DNA of 9,524 nt from Chloroflexota bacterium. Its GTDB lineage: Bacteria; Chloroflexota; Dehalococcoidia; JAUQQI01. The notes beneath the pieces are model-generated. The model was not told the origin of the DNA. It saw nothing but the letters and a program-made list of their open reading frames with translations, and did not search any database. Both the position numbers and the translations under genes were made by a program. Location: NCBI GenBank assembly GCA_030549955.1, contig JAUQQI010000150.1:1-9524 (forward strand), in the 5' to 3' direction. Within the stretch, counting starts at the first letter, position 1. Each line of letters begins with the position of its first letter. Shown here piece after piece: positions 1 through 5,363 of this stretch.

Positions 1-1
1 G

Positions 2-73
2 TCCAGAAACAATCCACCGCGTGTGAGGCTGATTTTCAGCCTTTTGCGACCGCAGGTGAAGAGCGGTGCTTGA
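2..73 (+). CDS. C-terminal tail of an upstream gene, possibly the LivM-type permease (partial)
   Basis: An open frame enters from the left edge and ends at TGA 71-73, giving about 23 residues of a basic, partly hydrophobic tail (R-V-R-L-I-F-S-L-L-R-P). It overlaps the GTG start of the next gene by 8 nt, the same overlap seen between the two ATPase genes downstream. In LivHMGF-type operons the permease LivM normally sits directly before LivG, so a LivM tail is the natural guess, but the fragment carries no diagnostic motif. The alternative is the frame ending at TGA 24-26, which would leave a 39-nt gap containing the Shine-Dalgarno of the next gene. I prefer the overlapping frame only because of the repeated junction architecture. 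Confidence 0.4.
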   Translation, partial: SRNNPPRVRLIFSLLRPQVKSGA

Positions 74-782
74 GGTTGATCGGCTCACCAAGCGTTTCGG
101 CGGCCTGGTAGCCGTTGACAATGTAACGTTTTCAATCGGTGAAGGTGAGCTGGTCGGGATCATTGGCCCGAACGGGGCTGGTAAGACCACCCTATTTAAC
201 CTCGTCACCGGCTTCCTTCAGCCGGACGCTGGGAGGGTCCGATTTCTGGGCCGGGATATCACCGGCTGGGCGCCTCACCGGGTTGCCCGGCTCGGCCTCG
301 TCCGGACCTTCCAGCTTGTTAGGCCGTTCCAGAACCTCTCGGTACTGGACAATGTTAAGGCCGCGGCCCTGGTTAAGGTCCCATCCCTGGCCGAGGCAGA
401 GGACCTGGCCTGGGAGCTTTTAGAAGATACGGGTCTGAGCCGGTATGCTCACCTGGAAGCTAGATCCCTTCCGGTGGGCCTCCGGAAGCGGATGGAGATC
501 GCCCGGGCGCTGGCGGTTCGACCCCGGATGCTCATGCTGGATGAGGCCCTGGCCGGACTGAACCCGACGGAGTTGGCCGAGACCCTGGGGCTGTTGGAGC
601 GGCTCCACAGCAGGGGCCTCACCCTCATATTAATCGAGCACATCATGGCGGTTATAATGCGCTTGTGCCGGCGAGTAATCGTCCTGCACCAGGGCCGTAA
701 GATCGCCGATGGCCCCCCGGAACAGGTGGGCCACGACCCGAATGTGATCGAGGCTTACCTTGGGGAAGAGTTTGTTGCTTAA
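66..782 (+). CDS. livG: Branched-chain amino-acid type ABC transporter ATP-binding protein (LivG family)
   Basis: Cytoplasmic ATPase subunit that powers a high-affinity branched-chain amino-acid type (HAAT) importer, pairing with LivF under the LivH/LivM permeases. In the 238 residues: Walker A G-P-N-G-A-G-K-T at 34-41, Q-loop T-F-Q with Gln 83, Walker B M-L-M-L-D-E at 155-160 and switch His 192 in I-E-H. The R-T-F-Q...F-Q-N-L-S-V-L-D-N-V stretch is typical of LivG. The ABC signature is degenerate, L-P-V-G-L-R-K-R (about 135-142) instead of L-S-G-G-Q, a form I know from one LivG subgroup. The GTG start at 66 is preceded by AGGTGA at 54-59 with 6 nt spacing and overlaps the preceding stop. Substrate is inferred from family only; it could be amides, urea or other amino-acid derivatives. 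Confidence 0.88.
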   Translation: MLEVDRLTKRFGGLVAVDNVTFSIGEGELVGIIGPNGAGKTTLFNLVTGFLQPDAGRVRFLGRDITGWAPHRVARLGLVRTFQLVRPFQNLSVLDNVKAAALVKVPSLAEAEDLAWELLEDTGLSRYAHLEARSLPVGLRKRMEIARALAVRPRMLMLDEALAGLNPTELAETLGLLERLHSRGLTLILIEHIMAVIMRLCRRVIVLHQGRKIADGPPEQVGHDPNVIEAYLGEEFVA

Positions 783-1479
783 ACTGGACCACGTCAGCAC
801 GGGCTACGGCGACGTCCGCGTCCTCCACAGCATCTCAGTCGAGGTCTGGGAAGGCGAGATCGTCGCCCTGCTGGGGGCTAACGCCGCTGGAAAAACCACC
901 ACTTTGAGGGTCATCTCAGGACTTATCCCGGCGTGGGAGGGGGAAATCCTGTTCGAAGGGCGGCCAATAACCAGGTTGCCAGCTAGCCAGCGGGTTGAGC
1001 TGGGGGTAGTTCAGGTCCCGGAAGGTCGCCGGCTATTCCCCTTTATGACCGTACGGGAAAACCTCCAGCTCGGGGCCTACAATCGCCGGGCCCGGAACCA
1101 GGTCCGAGCAAACCTGGACCGGGTGCTCCGATTCTTCCCGATTCTGGCCGAGCGCGCCGACCAGCTGGCCGGTTCGCTTTCGGGTGGCGAGCAGCAGATG
1201 TGTGCCATAGCCCGGGCGCTGATGGCCCAGCCCCGGCTTCTGATGCTTGACGAGCCGAGCCTGGGGCTTGCACCACTCGTCGTCAGGCAGATTTATGCGG
1301 CACTGCCAGCTATCCGGGATTCGGGCGTGACCATCTTAATTGTCGAGCAGAATGTCAAAGAAGTCCTCCGCCTTGCTGACCGGGCCTACGTTCTGGAAAA
1401 CGGCCGCCTAGTGCTTTCCGGCCCGAGTGAGAAGGTCCGGGAAGACGAACAACTCAAACGGGCTTACCTCGGTCTCTAG
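775..1479 (+). CDS. livF: Branched-chain amino-acid type ABC transporter ATP-binding protein (LivF family)
   Basis: Second ATPase of the HAAT importer. I place the start at TTG 775, not at the longer TTG 760. GGGGAAGAG (762-770) is then a well-spaced Shine-Dalgarno, the protein begins M-L-K-L-D-H like its neighbour's M-L-E-V-D-R, and the length becomes 234 aa, normal for LivF. It overlaps the livG stop by 8 nt. Visible motifs: Walker A G-A-N-A-A-G-K-T at 34-41, Q-loop Gln 80 in V-V-Q-V-P-E-G-R, signature L-S-G-G-E-Q at 135-140, Walker B L-L-M-L-D-E-P at 155-161, and the LivF-typical V-E-Q-N in place of a switch His. The Walker A is odd: the second invariant glycine of GxxGxGK is Ala (GCC). 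The rest is intact, so I expect a working ATPase. Translational coupling to livG is likely. Confidence 0.88.
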   Translation: MLKLDHVSTGYGDVRVLHSISVEVWEGEIVALLGANAAGKTTTLRVISGLIPAWEGEILFEGRPITRLPASQRVELGVVQVPEGRRLFPFMTVRENLQLGAYNRRARNQVRANLDRVLRFFPILAERADQLAGSLSGGEQQMCAIARALMAQPRLLMLDEPSLGLAPLVVRQIYAALPAIRDSGVTILIVEQNVKEVLRLADRAYVLENGRLVLSGPSEKVREDEQLKRAYLGL

Positions 1480-1500
1480 TACCTAGTACATAGAGACGAG
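1468..1500 (+). terminator. Strong hairpin spanning the livF stop codon
   Basis: CTC-G-GTCTCTA (1468-1478) pairs with TAGAGAC-GAG (1491-1500) with one bulged G. Inside, GTAC 1479-1482 pairs with GTAC 1486-1489 around a CTA loop. That gives about 14 base pairs with two single-base bulges, and the livF TAG (1477-1479) lies in the upper stem. No T-tract follows, so it is either a U-less terminator, a 3'-end stabiliser or a processing site rather than a classical intrinsic terminator. It separates the transporter operon from the next gene, which has its own promoter. Confidence 0.5.
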
Positions 1501-1645
1501 GGTTGCCCAGACTATTTCCAGCAAGCGACCTGACGCCATCTGGTAATCAGGACTGTCAGAACAGCCAAACCAGGCAGCCAGCCCCCGGGTCCGCTAAGCT
1601 TTGGCCTGAAGGTAGGTGACCCGTCTGCGGGCGGCGTTACGGGCC
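1501..1645. other. Intergenic spacer between livF and hyuB-type gene
   Basis: No convincing gene. It contains several small dyads: CCTGA 1529-1533 with TCAGG 1547-1551, a CTGT-CAGA-ACAG stem-loop just after it, GGGTC 1587-1591 with GACCC 1618-1622, and a CCCG-TCTG-CGGG hairpin near 1620-1631. None is strong enough on its own to call a regulator or RNA. The spacer is less GC-rich than its flanks at its left end and leads into the extended -10 of the next gene. Confidence 0.5.
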
Positions 1646-1654
1646 TGGTAAAAT
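1646..1654 (+). promoter_or_regulatory. Extended -10 promoter element, near-leaderless
   Basis: TGG-TAAAAT is a TGn extended -10 hexamer that ends 9 nt before the ATG at 1664. A transcript initiating about 7 nt downstream of the -10 would begin at or within a few bases of the ATG, giving a leaderless or nearly leaderless mRNA. No good -35 is visible at 16-18 nt spacing, which the TG extension can compensate for. No Shine-Dalgarno precedes the ATG, consistent with leaderless translation. Confidence 0.5.
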
Positions 1655-1663
1655 ATTTGGCCG

Positions 1664-3211
1664 ATGGACCAGGTCAGCCTTGAGGTCGCCTGGAGCCGGC
1701 TTATATCCATCGTAAACGAGCAGGCCGCAGCCCTCATGCGGACTTCGGTCACCCCGGTTGTCCGGGAGGCCGGGGATCTTTCGGCCTGCCTTTATGATGC
1801 TCGGGGCCGGATGCTCGCCCAGGCCACCACCGGTACCCCGGGCCACATCAACTCGATTTCGGAGATCGTCTTTGAGCTTTTAAGACGCCACCCGCCAGCG
1901 ACCCTCCGGCCCGGGGATATCTTCCTCACCAACGACCCCTGGCTTACCTCGGGCCAGCTCAACGACCTGACGGTGATTACCCCGGTTTTCAGCCGGTCGG
2001 CAACCCTGGTCGGGTTTCTGGCCAACTGCTGCCACCACTATGATATTGGCGGCCGGATTCGTTCGGCCGAAGCCCGGGATGTCTTCGAAGAGGGGCTTTA
2101 TATCCCGCTTTTAAAGCTTTATGAGGCCGGGAAGCCCAATGAGACGCTCCTTGCGATGCTTAAGGGTAACGTCCGGCATCCGGAGTTAGTCCTGGGGGAT
2201 TTAGAGGCCCAGATTGCCGGCAATGAGGTTGGGGCGGCTGCCCTTCTGGGCCTGCTGGACGAGCTGGGCCTTGAGGAACCCGGGCCTTTAGCCGACGAGA
2301 TTATTTCCCGCTCGGAGCGGGCCTTCCGGGAGCGGATTGGGGCGGTTCCGACCGGGGCCTATGAGGGTGAGGTTTACGGCGACGGCTATGACGAACCTAT
2401 CCGGCTTAGAGTAAGGCTTGAGGTGGGTGAGGGGCAAATTGTTGCCGACTTTTCCGGAAGCTCTCCCCAGTCCCGGTACGGGCTGAACGTGGTGCTCAAC
2501 TACACCCGGGCCTATACGGTCTTCGCCTTAAAGTGTGCCCTGGCCCCGGATATTCCCAACAATGCCGGATTCTTCGGGCCGATAAAGGTCCGGGCGTCCG
2601 AAGGCTCGATATTGAACCCGCGTCGGCCGGCGCCGGTCTCGGCCCGGGCCACAGTTGGCCATCTGATTCCGAGTCTGATTTTCCGGGCGCTGGCCGGGGC
2701 CTTGCCCGACCGGGTGCTGGCGGCCGGGGCCGATGGGCTGTGGATTATCCACTTTTACGGTGAGAGGGACGCCCGGGGCCCATTTTCGTTCACGCTGATG
2801 CTTTCGGGCGGGGTGGGGGCAAGGCCGAACAAAGATGGGCTTTCGGCGACGGCCTTTCCGTCGGGGATAAGCGGGGTATCGGTGGAGGTTGTTGAGGCTA
2901 CAAGCCCTTTGCTCATTCTCGAGAAGGGCCTGCGGGACGGTTCCGGGGGCGAGGGCCGCTTCCGGGGCGGGCTTGGGCAGCGGCTAAAGGTTCGGGTCCG
3001 GACGGGGAAGCCCTTCTGGTTTGCGCCGATAACCCAGCGGGTGCGGCATCCGGCGCCGGGGCTCTTTGGGGGCGGTGATGGTGCGCCGGGTCGGGTGCTG
3101 GTCCTGCCGGGTGGCGAGGAGCTAAAGACCAAACAGCAGCGGCTGCTGGGACCCGAAGCCGAGATTCTGCTCGAAACCCCAGGGGGCGGCGGCTACGGAC
3201 CGGCGGCCTGA
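1664..3211 (+). CDS. Hydantoinase B/oxoprolinase family protein
   Basis: 515 aa, normal length for the HyuB family (N-methylhydantoinase B, 5-oxoprolinase C-terminal half, acetone/acetophenone carboxylase relatives). These usually work with an ATP-binding HyuA subunit to open cyclic amides such as hydantoins or 5-oxoproline. Family landmarks: N-terminal D-x-V-[ST]-L-E-V, R-E-A-G-D-L-S-A-C-L-Y-D near 34-45, P-G-H-I-N near 59-63, L-T-N-D-P-W at 88-93, N-C-C-H-H-Y-D-I-G-G-R at 121-131 (likely metal-binding His/Asp/Cys), G-L-G-Q-R-L in the C-terminal third and the characteristic tail T-P-G-G-G-G-Y-G. The ATG at 1664 aligns with the usual family N-terminus. It has its own promoter. HyuA is not adjacent on either side: upstream is the transporter, downstream a convergent gene. 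Exact substrate is unknown. Confidence 0.85.
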   Translation: MDQVSLEVAWSRLISIVNEQAAALMRTSVTPVVREAGDLSACLYDARGRMLAQATTGTPGHINSISEIVFELLRRHPPATLRPGDIFLTNDPWLTSGQLNDLTVITPVFSRSATLVGFLANCCHHYDIGGRIRSAEARDVFEEGLYIPLLKLYEAGKPNETLLAMLKGNVRHPELVLGDLEAQIAGNEVGAAALLGLLDELGLEEPGPLADEIISRSERAFRERIGAVPTGAYEGEVYGDGYDEPIRLRVRLEVGEGQIVADFSGSSPQSRYGLNVVLNYTRAYTVFALKCALAPDIPNNAGFFGPIKVRASEGSILNPRRPAPVSARATVGHLIPSLIFRALAGALPDRVLAAGADGLWIIHFYGERDARGPFSFTLMLSGGVGARPNKDGLSATAFPSGISGVSVEVVEATSPLLILEKGLRDGSGGEGRFRGGLGQRLKVRVRTGKPFWFAPITQRVRHPAPGLFGGGDGAPGRVLVLPGGEELKTKQQRLLGPEAEILLETPGGGGYGPAA

Positions 3212-3212
3212 G

Positions 3213-3278
3213 GCCGGTCGGCTGCTGTGGCCGGGAAGCTGGCTCGGTGTGCAGTGACCATCGGCCGTCCCGACCGGC
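3213..3278. terminator. Long inverted repeat between convergent genes
   Basis: GCCGGTCGG (3213-3221) is perfectly complementary to CCGACCGGC (3270-3278), with 48 nt between. A nested GGCCG/CGGCC pair (about 3229-3233 and 3262-3266) extends the fold. It starts right after the hyuB-type stop codon and lies between two convergent genes, where a bidirectional terminator is expected. There is no T-tract on either side, so its terminator role is inferred from position and structure. Confidence 0.4.
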
Positions 3279-3302
3279 TAGTCGAAGCGGGAACTATTGG
3301 CC

Positions 3303-3318
3303 CGGCCCCGGGTGGCCG
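3303..3318. terminator. Small GC hairpin near the end of the amidohydrolase gene
   Basis: CGGCC 3303-3307 pairs with GGCCG 3314-3318 around a 6-nt loop, 10 nt past the minus-strand stop codon. It may contribute to termination of the minus-strand transcript. In GC-rich DNA a 5-bp stem alone is weak evidence. Confidence 0.25.
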
Positions 3319-3327
3319 AAAGTCTTG

Positions 3328-4905
3328 TTAAGTCGAGGTCCGGCCCCTTTTTAGGGCCCTGCCGGGCAGGGCCCCGCTGTGGCGGCCCGCCTCGATGACC
3401 ACCTGGCCGTTGACGATGACGTAGTCGATGCCTTCGGCAAACTGCTTCGGTTTCGTCCGGGTCGCCGGGGCCTTTACCTTCGCCGGGTCGAATATCACGA
3501 TATCGGCCTTAAAACCGTCCCGCAAAAGCCCACGGTCAGGCAGACCCAGCCGCTGGGCCGGAAACGACGTCAGCTTCCGGATGGCCTCCTCAAGCCGCAA
3601 AAAGCCCTCCTCCCGCACAAAGGCCGAAAGGATGAGGGGAAAAGTCCCGTAGGTCCTTGGACTGGGATACTCGCCCAGAAAGACCGAATCGCTTCCCACC
3701 ATCGAAAGCGGGTGGCAGATAAACTTCGGCAGGCTGGGCCCGTCAACCCCGGGGGTCACATAGTTGAGCCCAAGGTTTTCCGAAAGCAAAAGCTCACACA
3801 GGGCATCCACCACCGGAAGCCCCATCAGCTCCGCCACCTCGGCCGCCGATTTGCCTTCAAACCGGTGATTTTCCGGCCGATTAAAATTCGTAAGCCACAT
3901 CTCGTCCCAGGAGGGCCCCCGGGGCACAACTTCTTTCCGGAGTCTTGCCCGGGCCTCGGGGTCCGAGAGAACCGCCTTAAGCCTTTCGGGCCCGCCTTCA
4001 TGGGCCCAGTCGGGGAAGACGATTAAAAGCCGGGTGCTGCTGTAGATATACGGATAGCTGTCAAAGGTGACATCCAGACCTGCCCGGCGCCCGTCCTCCA
4101 CCAGACCCAAAAGCCTTTCGGCCCCGCCCGGGGACCCGACCCGCAGGTAAAAATGGGTGATGTGGACCGGAACCCCGCTTCTGCGGCCGATTTCGATGGC
4201 CTCTTTAAAGGGGTCCAGGAACCGGTCGCCCAGCCGGTAGCGGACATGGGTGTGGTAAATCCCCCCGAGCTTTGAGACCTCAGTGCAGAGGGCCACAAGC
4301 TCGTCGGTTTGGGCGTAGCTTCCGGGCGGGTAATCCAGGCCCGTTGAAAGGCCCCAGGCCCCCTCTTCGAGGGCTTCCCGGAGCAGGGCCCGCATGTTTT
4401 TCAGCTCGTCTTCGGTTGGGGGCCGGCTCTCCCAGCCCAGGGCCGCAATCCGCAGGGGCGAGTTGCCCACCAGGTAGACGATGTTTACGGCGACCTTTCG
4501 GTCAAAAAGGCTCAAGTATTCGGCCACACTTGACCAGCGGGCCGGGAGTGCTGGGTGGCCATCCAGGCCCGAGTTTAGCTCCAGGAAACGGCCAAAATCC
4601 TCGGGATCGGGAAAGGGCGCATAGGAGTTTCCGTCGACGCCGATGACCTCGGTGGTCACCCCCTGGCGGACCTTGGCCTCGTGTCTGGGGTCGGCGAAAA
4701 TCATCAGGCCCGAATGGGCATGAAAGTCGATAAAACCCGGGCAGACGACCTTGCCGTGGGCGTCGATGAATTTGCGGGCCTGCAGGTTCGAGACGTCGCC
4801 CCGCAGGATGACGACCTTCTCGTCCTTTACGCCGACGGACCCGTAAAAGCCGGGGTTACCCGAACCGTCAATAATAAGCCCACCTCTGATCAGCAGGTCC
4901 AGCAT
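3328..4905 (-). CDS. D-aminoacylase-type amidohydrolase (N-acyl-D-amino-acid deacylase family)
   Basis: A 525-aa metal-dependent amidohydrolase; the family removes acyl groups from N-acyl-D-amino acids. Layout: an N-terminal beta-sandwich strand (L-I-R-G-G-L-I-I-D-G-S-G), G-F-I-D-F-H-A-H at 58-64 with the HxH metal motif, G-V-T-T-E-V-I-G at 82-89, H-T-H-V-R with His 220, V-H-I-T-H with His 248/251, G-S-D-S with catalytic Asp 406, S-P-R-T-Y-G-T-F-P at 415-423, and the C-terminal F-P-A-Q-R-L-G-L and K-A-D-I-V-I-F-D-P strands. The bridging Cys of classical D-aminoacylases (G-N-C-G) is Asp 91 here (V-D-G-N-S). ATG 4905 is chosen over TTG 4908 because GAGGAGG lies 7 nt ahead of it. No signal peptide. 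Convergent with the hyuB-type gene and divergent from the thiamine operon. Dihydroorotase/hydantoinase activity is the alternative. Confidence 0.82.
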   Translation of the reverse strand: MLDLLIRGGLIIDGSGNPGFYGSVGVKDEKVVILRGDVSNLQARKFIDAHGKVVCPGFIDFHAHSGLMIFADPRHEAKVRQGVTTEVIGVDGNSYAPFPDPEDFGRFLELNSGLDGHPALPARWSSVAEYLSLFDRKVAVNIVYLVGNSPLRIAALGWESRPPTEDELKNMRALLREALEEGAWGLSTGLDYPPGSYAQTDELVALCTEVSKLGGIYHTHVRYRLGDRFLDPFKEAIEIGRRSGVPVHITHFYLRVGSPGGAERLLGLVEDGRRAGLDVTFDSYPYIYSSTRLLIVFPDWAHEGGPERLKAVLSDPEARARLRKEVVPRGPSWDEMWLTNFNRPENHRFEGKSAAEVAELMGLPVVDALCELLLSENLGLNYVTPGVDGPSLPKFICHPLSMVGSDSVFLGEYPSPRTYGTFPLILSAFVREEGFLRLEEAIRKLTSFPAQRLGLPDRGLLRDGFKADIVIFDPAKVKAPATRTKPKQFAEGIDYVIVNGQVVIEAGRHSGALPGRALKRGRTST

Positions 4906-4962
4906 CAATTTCCCTCCTCAGACCGGACGGTGCTGGTCGGATGCAACGTGTTTTACGACCAT

Positions 4963-4993
4963 ATTTTGGGGACTGGGGAAGGTGCTGTGTCAA
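4963..4993 (-). promoter_or_regulatory. Candidate promoter for the amidohydrolase gene
   Basis: Read on the minus strand, TTGACA (4993-4988) is followed after 19 nt by CAAAAT (4968-4963). The -35 is perfect; the spacing is long and the -10 matches TAAAAT in five of six positions. Transcription would start near 4956, giving a leader of about 50 nt to the ATG at 4905, with the GAGGAGG ribosome site inside it. The -35 sits in T-T-T-T-G-A-C-A-C, the same 9-mer found at the plus-strand thiamine promoter. Confidence 0.4.
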
Positions 4994-5065
4994 AATGCCG
5001 AATCGGTCCGCGAACCGAGGGCAACCAGGGCACAAACAACAGTCGGGTGGCCTGGTGGCCTGAAT

Positions 5066-5110
5066 TTGTCCCGGGCCGGTTAGGACTTTCCCGTCCTCAG
5101 GGCCTGCTTT
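5066..5110 (+). terminator. Hairpin with short T run upstream of the thi promoter
   Basis: AGGAC 5072-5076 pairs with GTCCT 5083-5087 around TTTCCC. Flanking GGCC blocks on each side (about 5064-5067 and 5091-5094) can extend it, and TTTT follows at 5108-5111. It looks like an intrinsic terminator reading rightward, but no plus-strand gene lies to its left, so it could insulate the thi promoter, end an unannotated short RNA, or be chance. The TTTT is also the beginning of the TTTTGACA -35 region. Confidence 0.25.
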
Positions 5111-5139
5111 TGACACGGCTCCTGGGAGTGGGCTAAAAT
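5110..5139 (+). promoter_or_regulatory. Promoter of the thiamine operon
   Basis: A perfect -35 TTGACA (5110-5115), an 18-nt spacer and TAAAAT as -10 (5134-5139). Initiation would fall near 5146, about 40 nt before the first paired base of the TPP aptamer, as expected for a riboswitch-bearing leader. This is the best-formed sigma-70-type promoter in the window. Confidence 0.75.
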
Positions 5140-5186
5140 GGGGATGGGTTAGGGGTCTCACCCCTGGCCGGAAAAATCGGGCCGAT

Positions 5187-5280
5187 TCTGCTAGGGGAGC
5201 CGAAAGGCTGAGAGACGGCGTAACGTCGGGCCGTCAACCCTCGGAACCTGATCCGGGTAATACCGGCGTAGGGAAGCGGA
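5187..5280 (+). ncRNA. TPP riboswitch aptamer (THI element)
   Basis: Binds thiamine pyrophosphate and shuts off thiamine biosynthesis. P1 is TCTGCT (5187-5192) paired with AGCGGA (5275-5280), one G-U wobble. GGGGAGC (5194-5200) and the invariant CTGAGA (5208-5213) form the pyrimidine-sensing arm. P3 is GACGGC (5214-5219) with GCCGTC (5230-5235) and a 10-nt loop. The second arm carries ACCCTCGGAACCTGATC followed by GGGTAATACCGGCGTAGGGA, which matches the THI-box consensus almost base for base. It lies between the promoter and thiG, its expected regulon. Confidence 0.96.
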
Positions 5281-5322
5281 GGGCCCCACCTGTGGGTGGC
5301 TGCTTCCGGGCGGGAGCAGCCC
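5272..5322 (+). promoter_or_regulatory. Riboswitch expression platform: antiterminator versus terminator-like hairpin
   Basis: GGAAGC (5272-5277), which includes part of the 3' strand of aptamer P1, is perfectly complementary to GCTTCC (5302-5307); between them CCACC/GGTGG (5286-5290, 5295-5299) forms a small internal hairpin. Those GCTTCC bases are also part of the 5' arm of a 10-bp stem, GGCTGCTTCC (5298-5307) with GGGAGCAGCC (5312-5321) and a GGGC loop. TPP binding locks P1, frees GCTTCC and lets the second stem form, the standard attenuation logic. Only CTTGAGTTC follows the stem, so there is no proper U-tract; Rho or translation-level control is possible. Confidence 0.65.
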
Positions 5323-5363
5323 TTGAGTTCCCCCGGGCAGGCGGCAGAAGGAGAGGTTCGACC

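Noticed and set aside
653..658. Perfect TATAAT inside livG
   Set aside because: It is produced by the codons of the conserved helix after the switch His, has no adequate -35, and no start codon follows at a sensible distance other than far inside coding sequence.
5046..5061. GGTGGCCT tandem pair as a repeat array or operator
   Set aside because: Only two copies and no dyad symmetry, so chance in GC-rich DNA is an adequate explanation.
4681..5136. 151-codon plus-strand frame across the divergent control region
   Set aside because: Starts antisense to the amidohydrolase N-terminus and ends inside the -10 of the thi promoter; no protein-like pattern.
5352..5360. GGTTCGACC resembling a tRNA T-arm
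   Set aside because: No acceptor, D or anticodon arms surround it; it is the thiG ribosome-binding region.
5292..5363. N-terminal extension of ThiG from GTG 5292
   Set aside because: It would translate the riboswitch platform hairpin, and the ATG at 5364 has an excellent ribosome site and the normal ThiG N-terminus.
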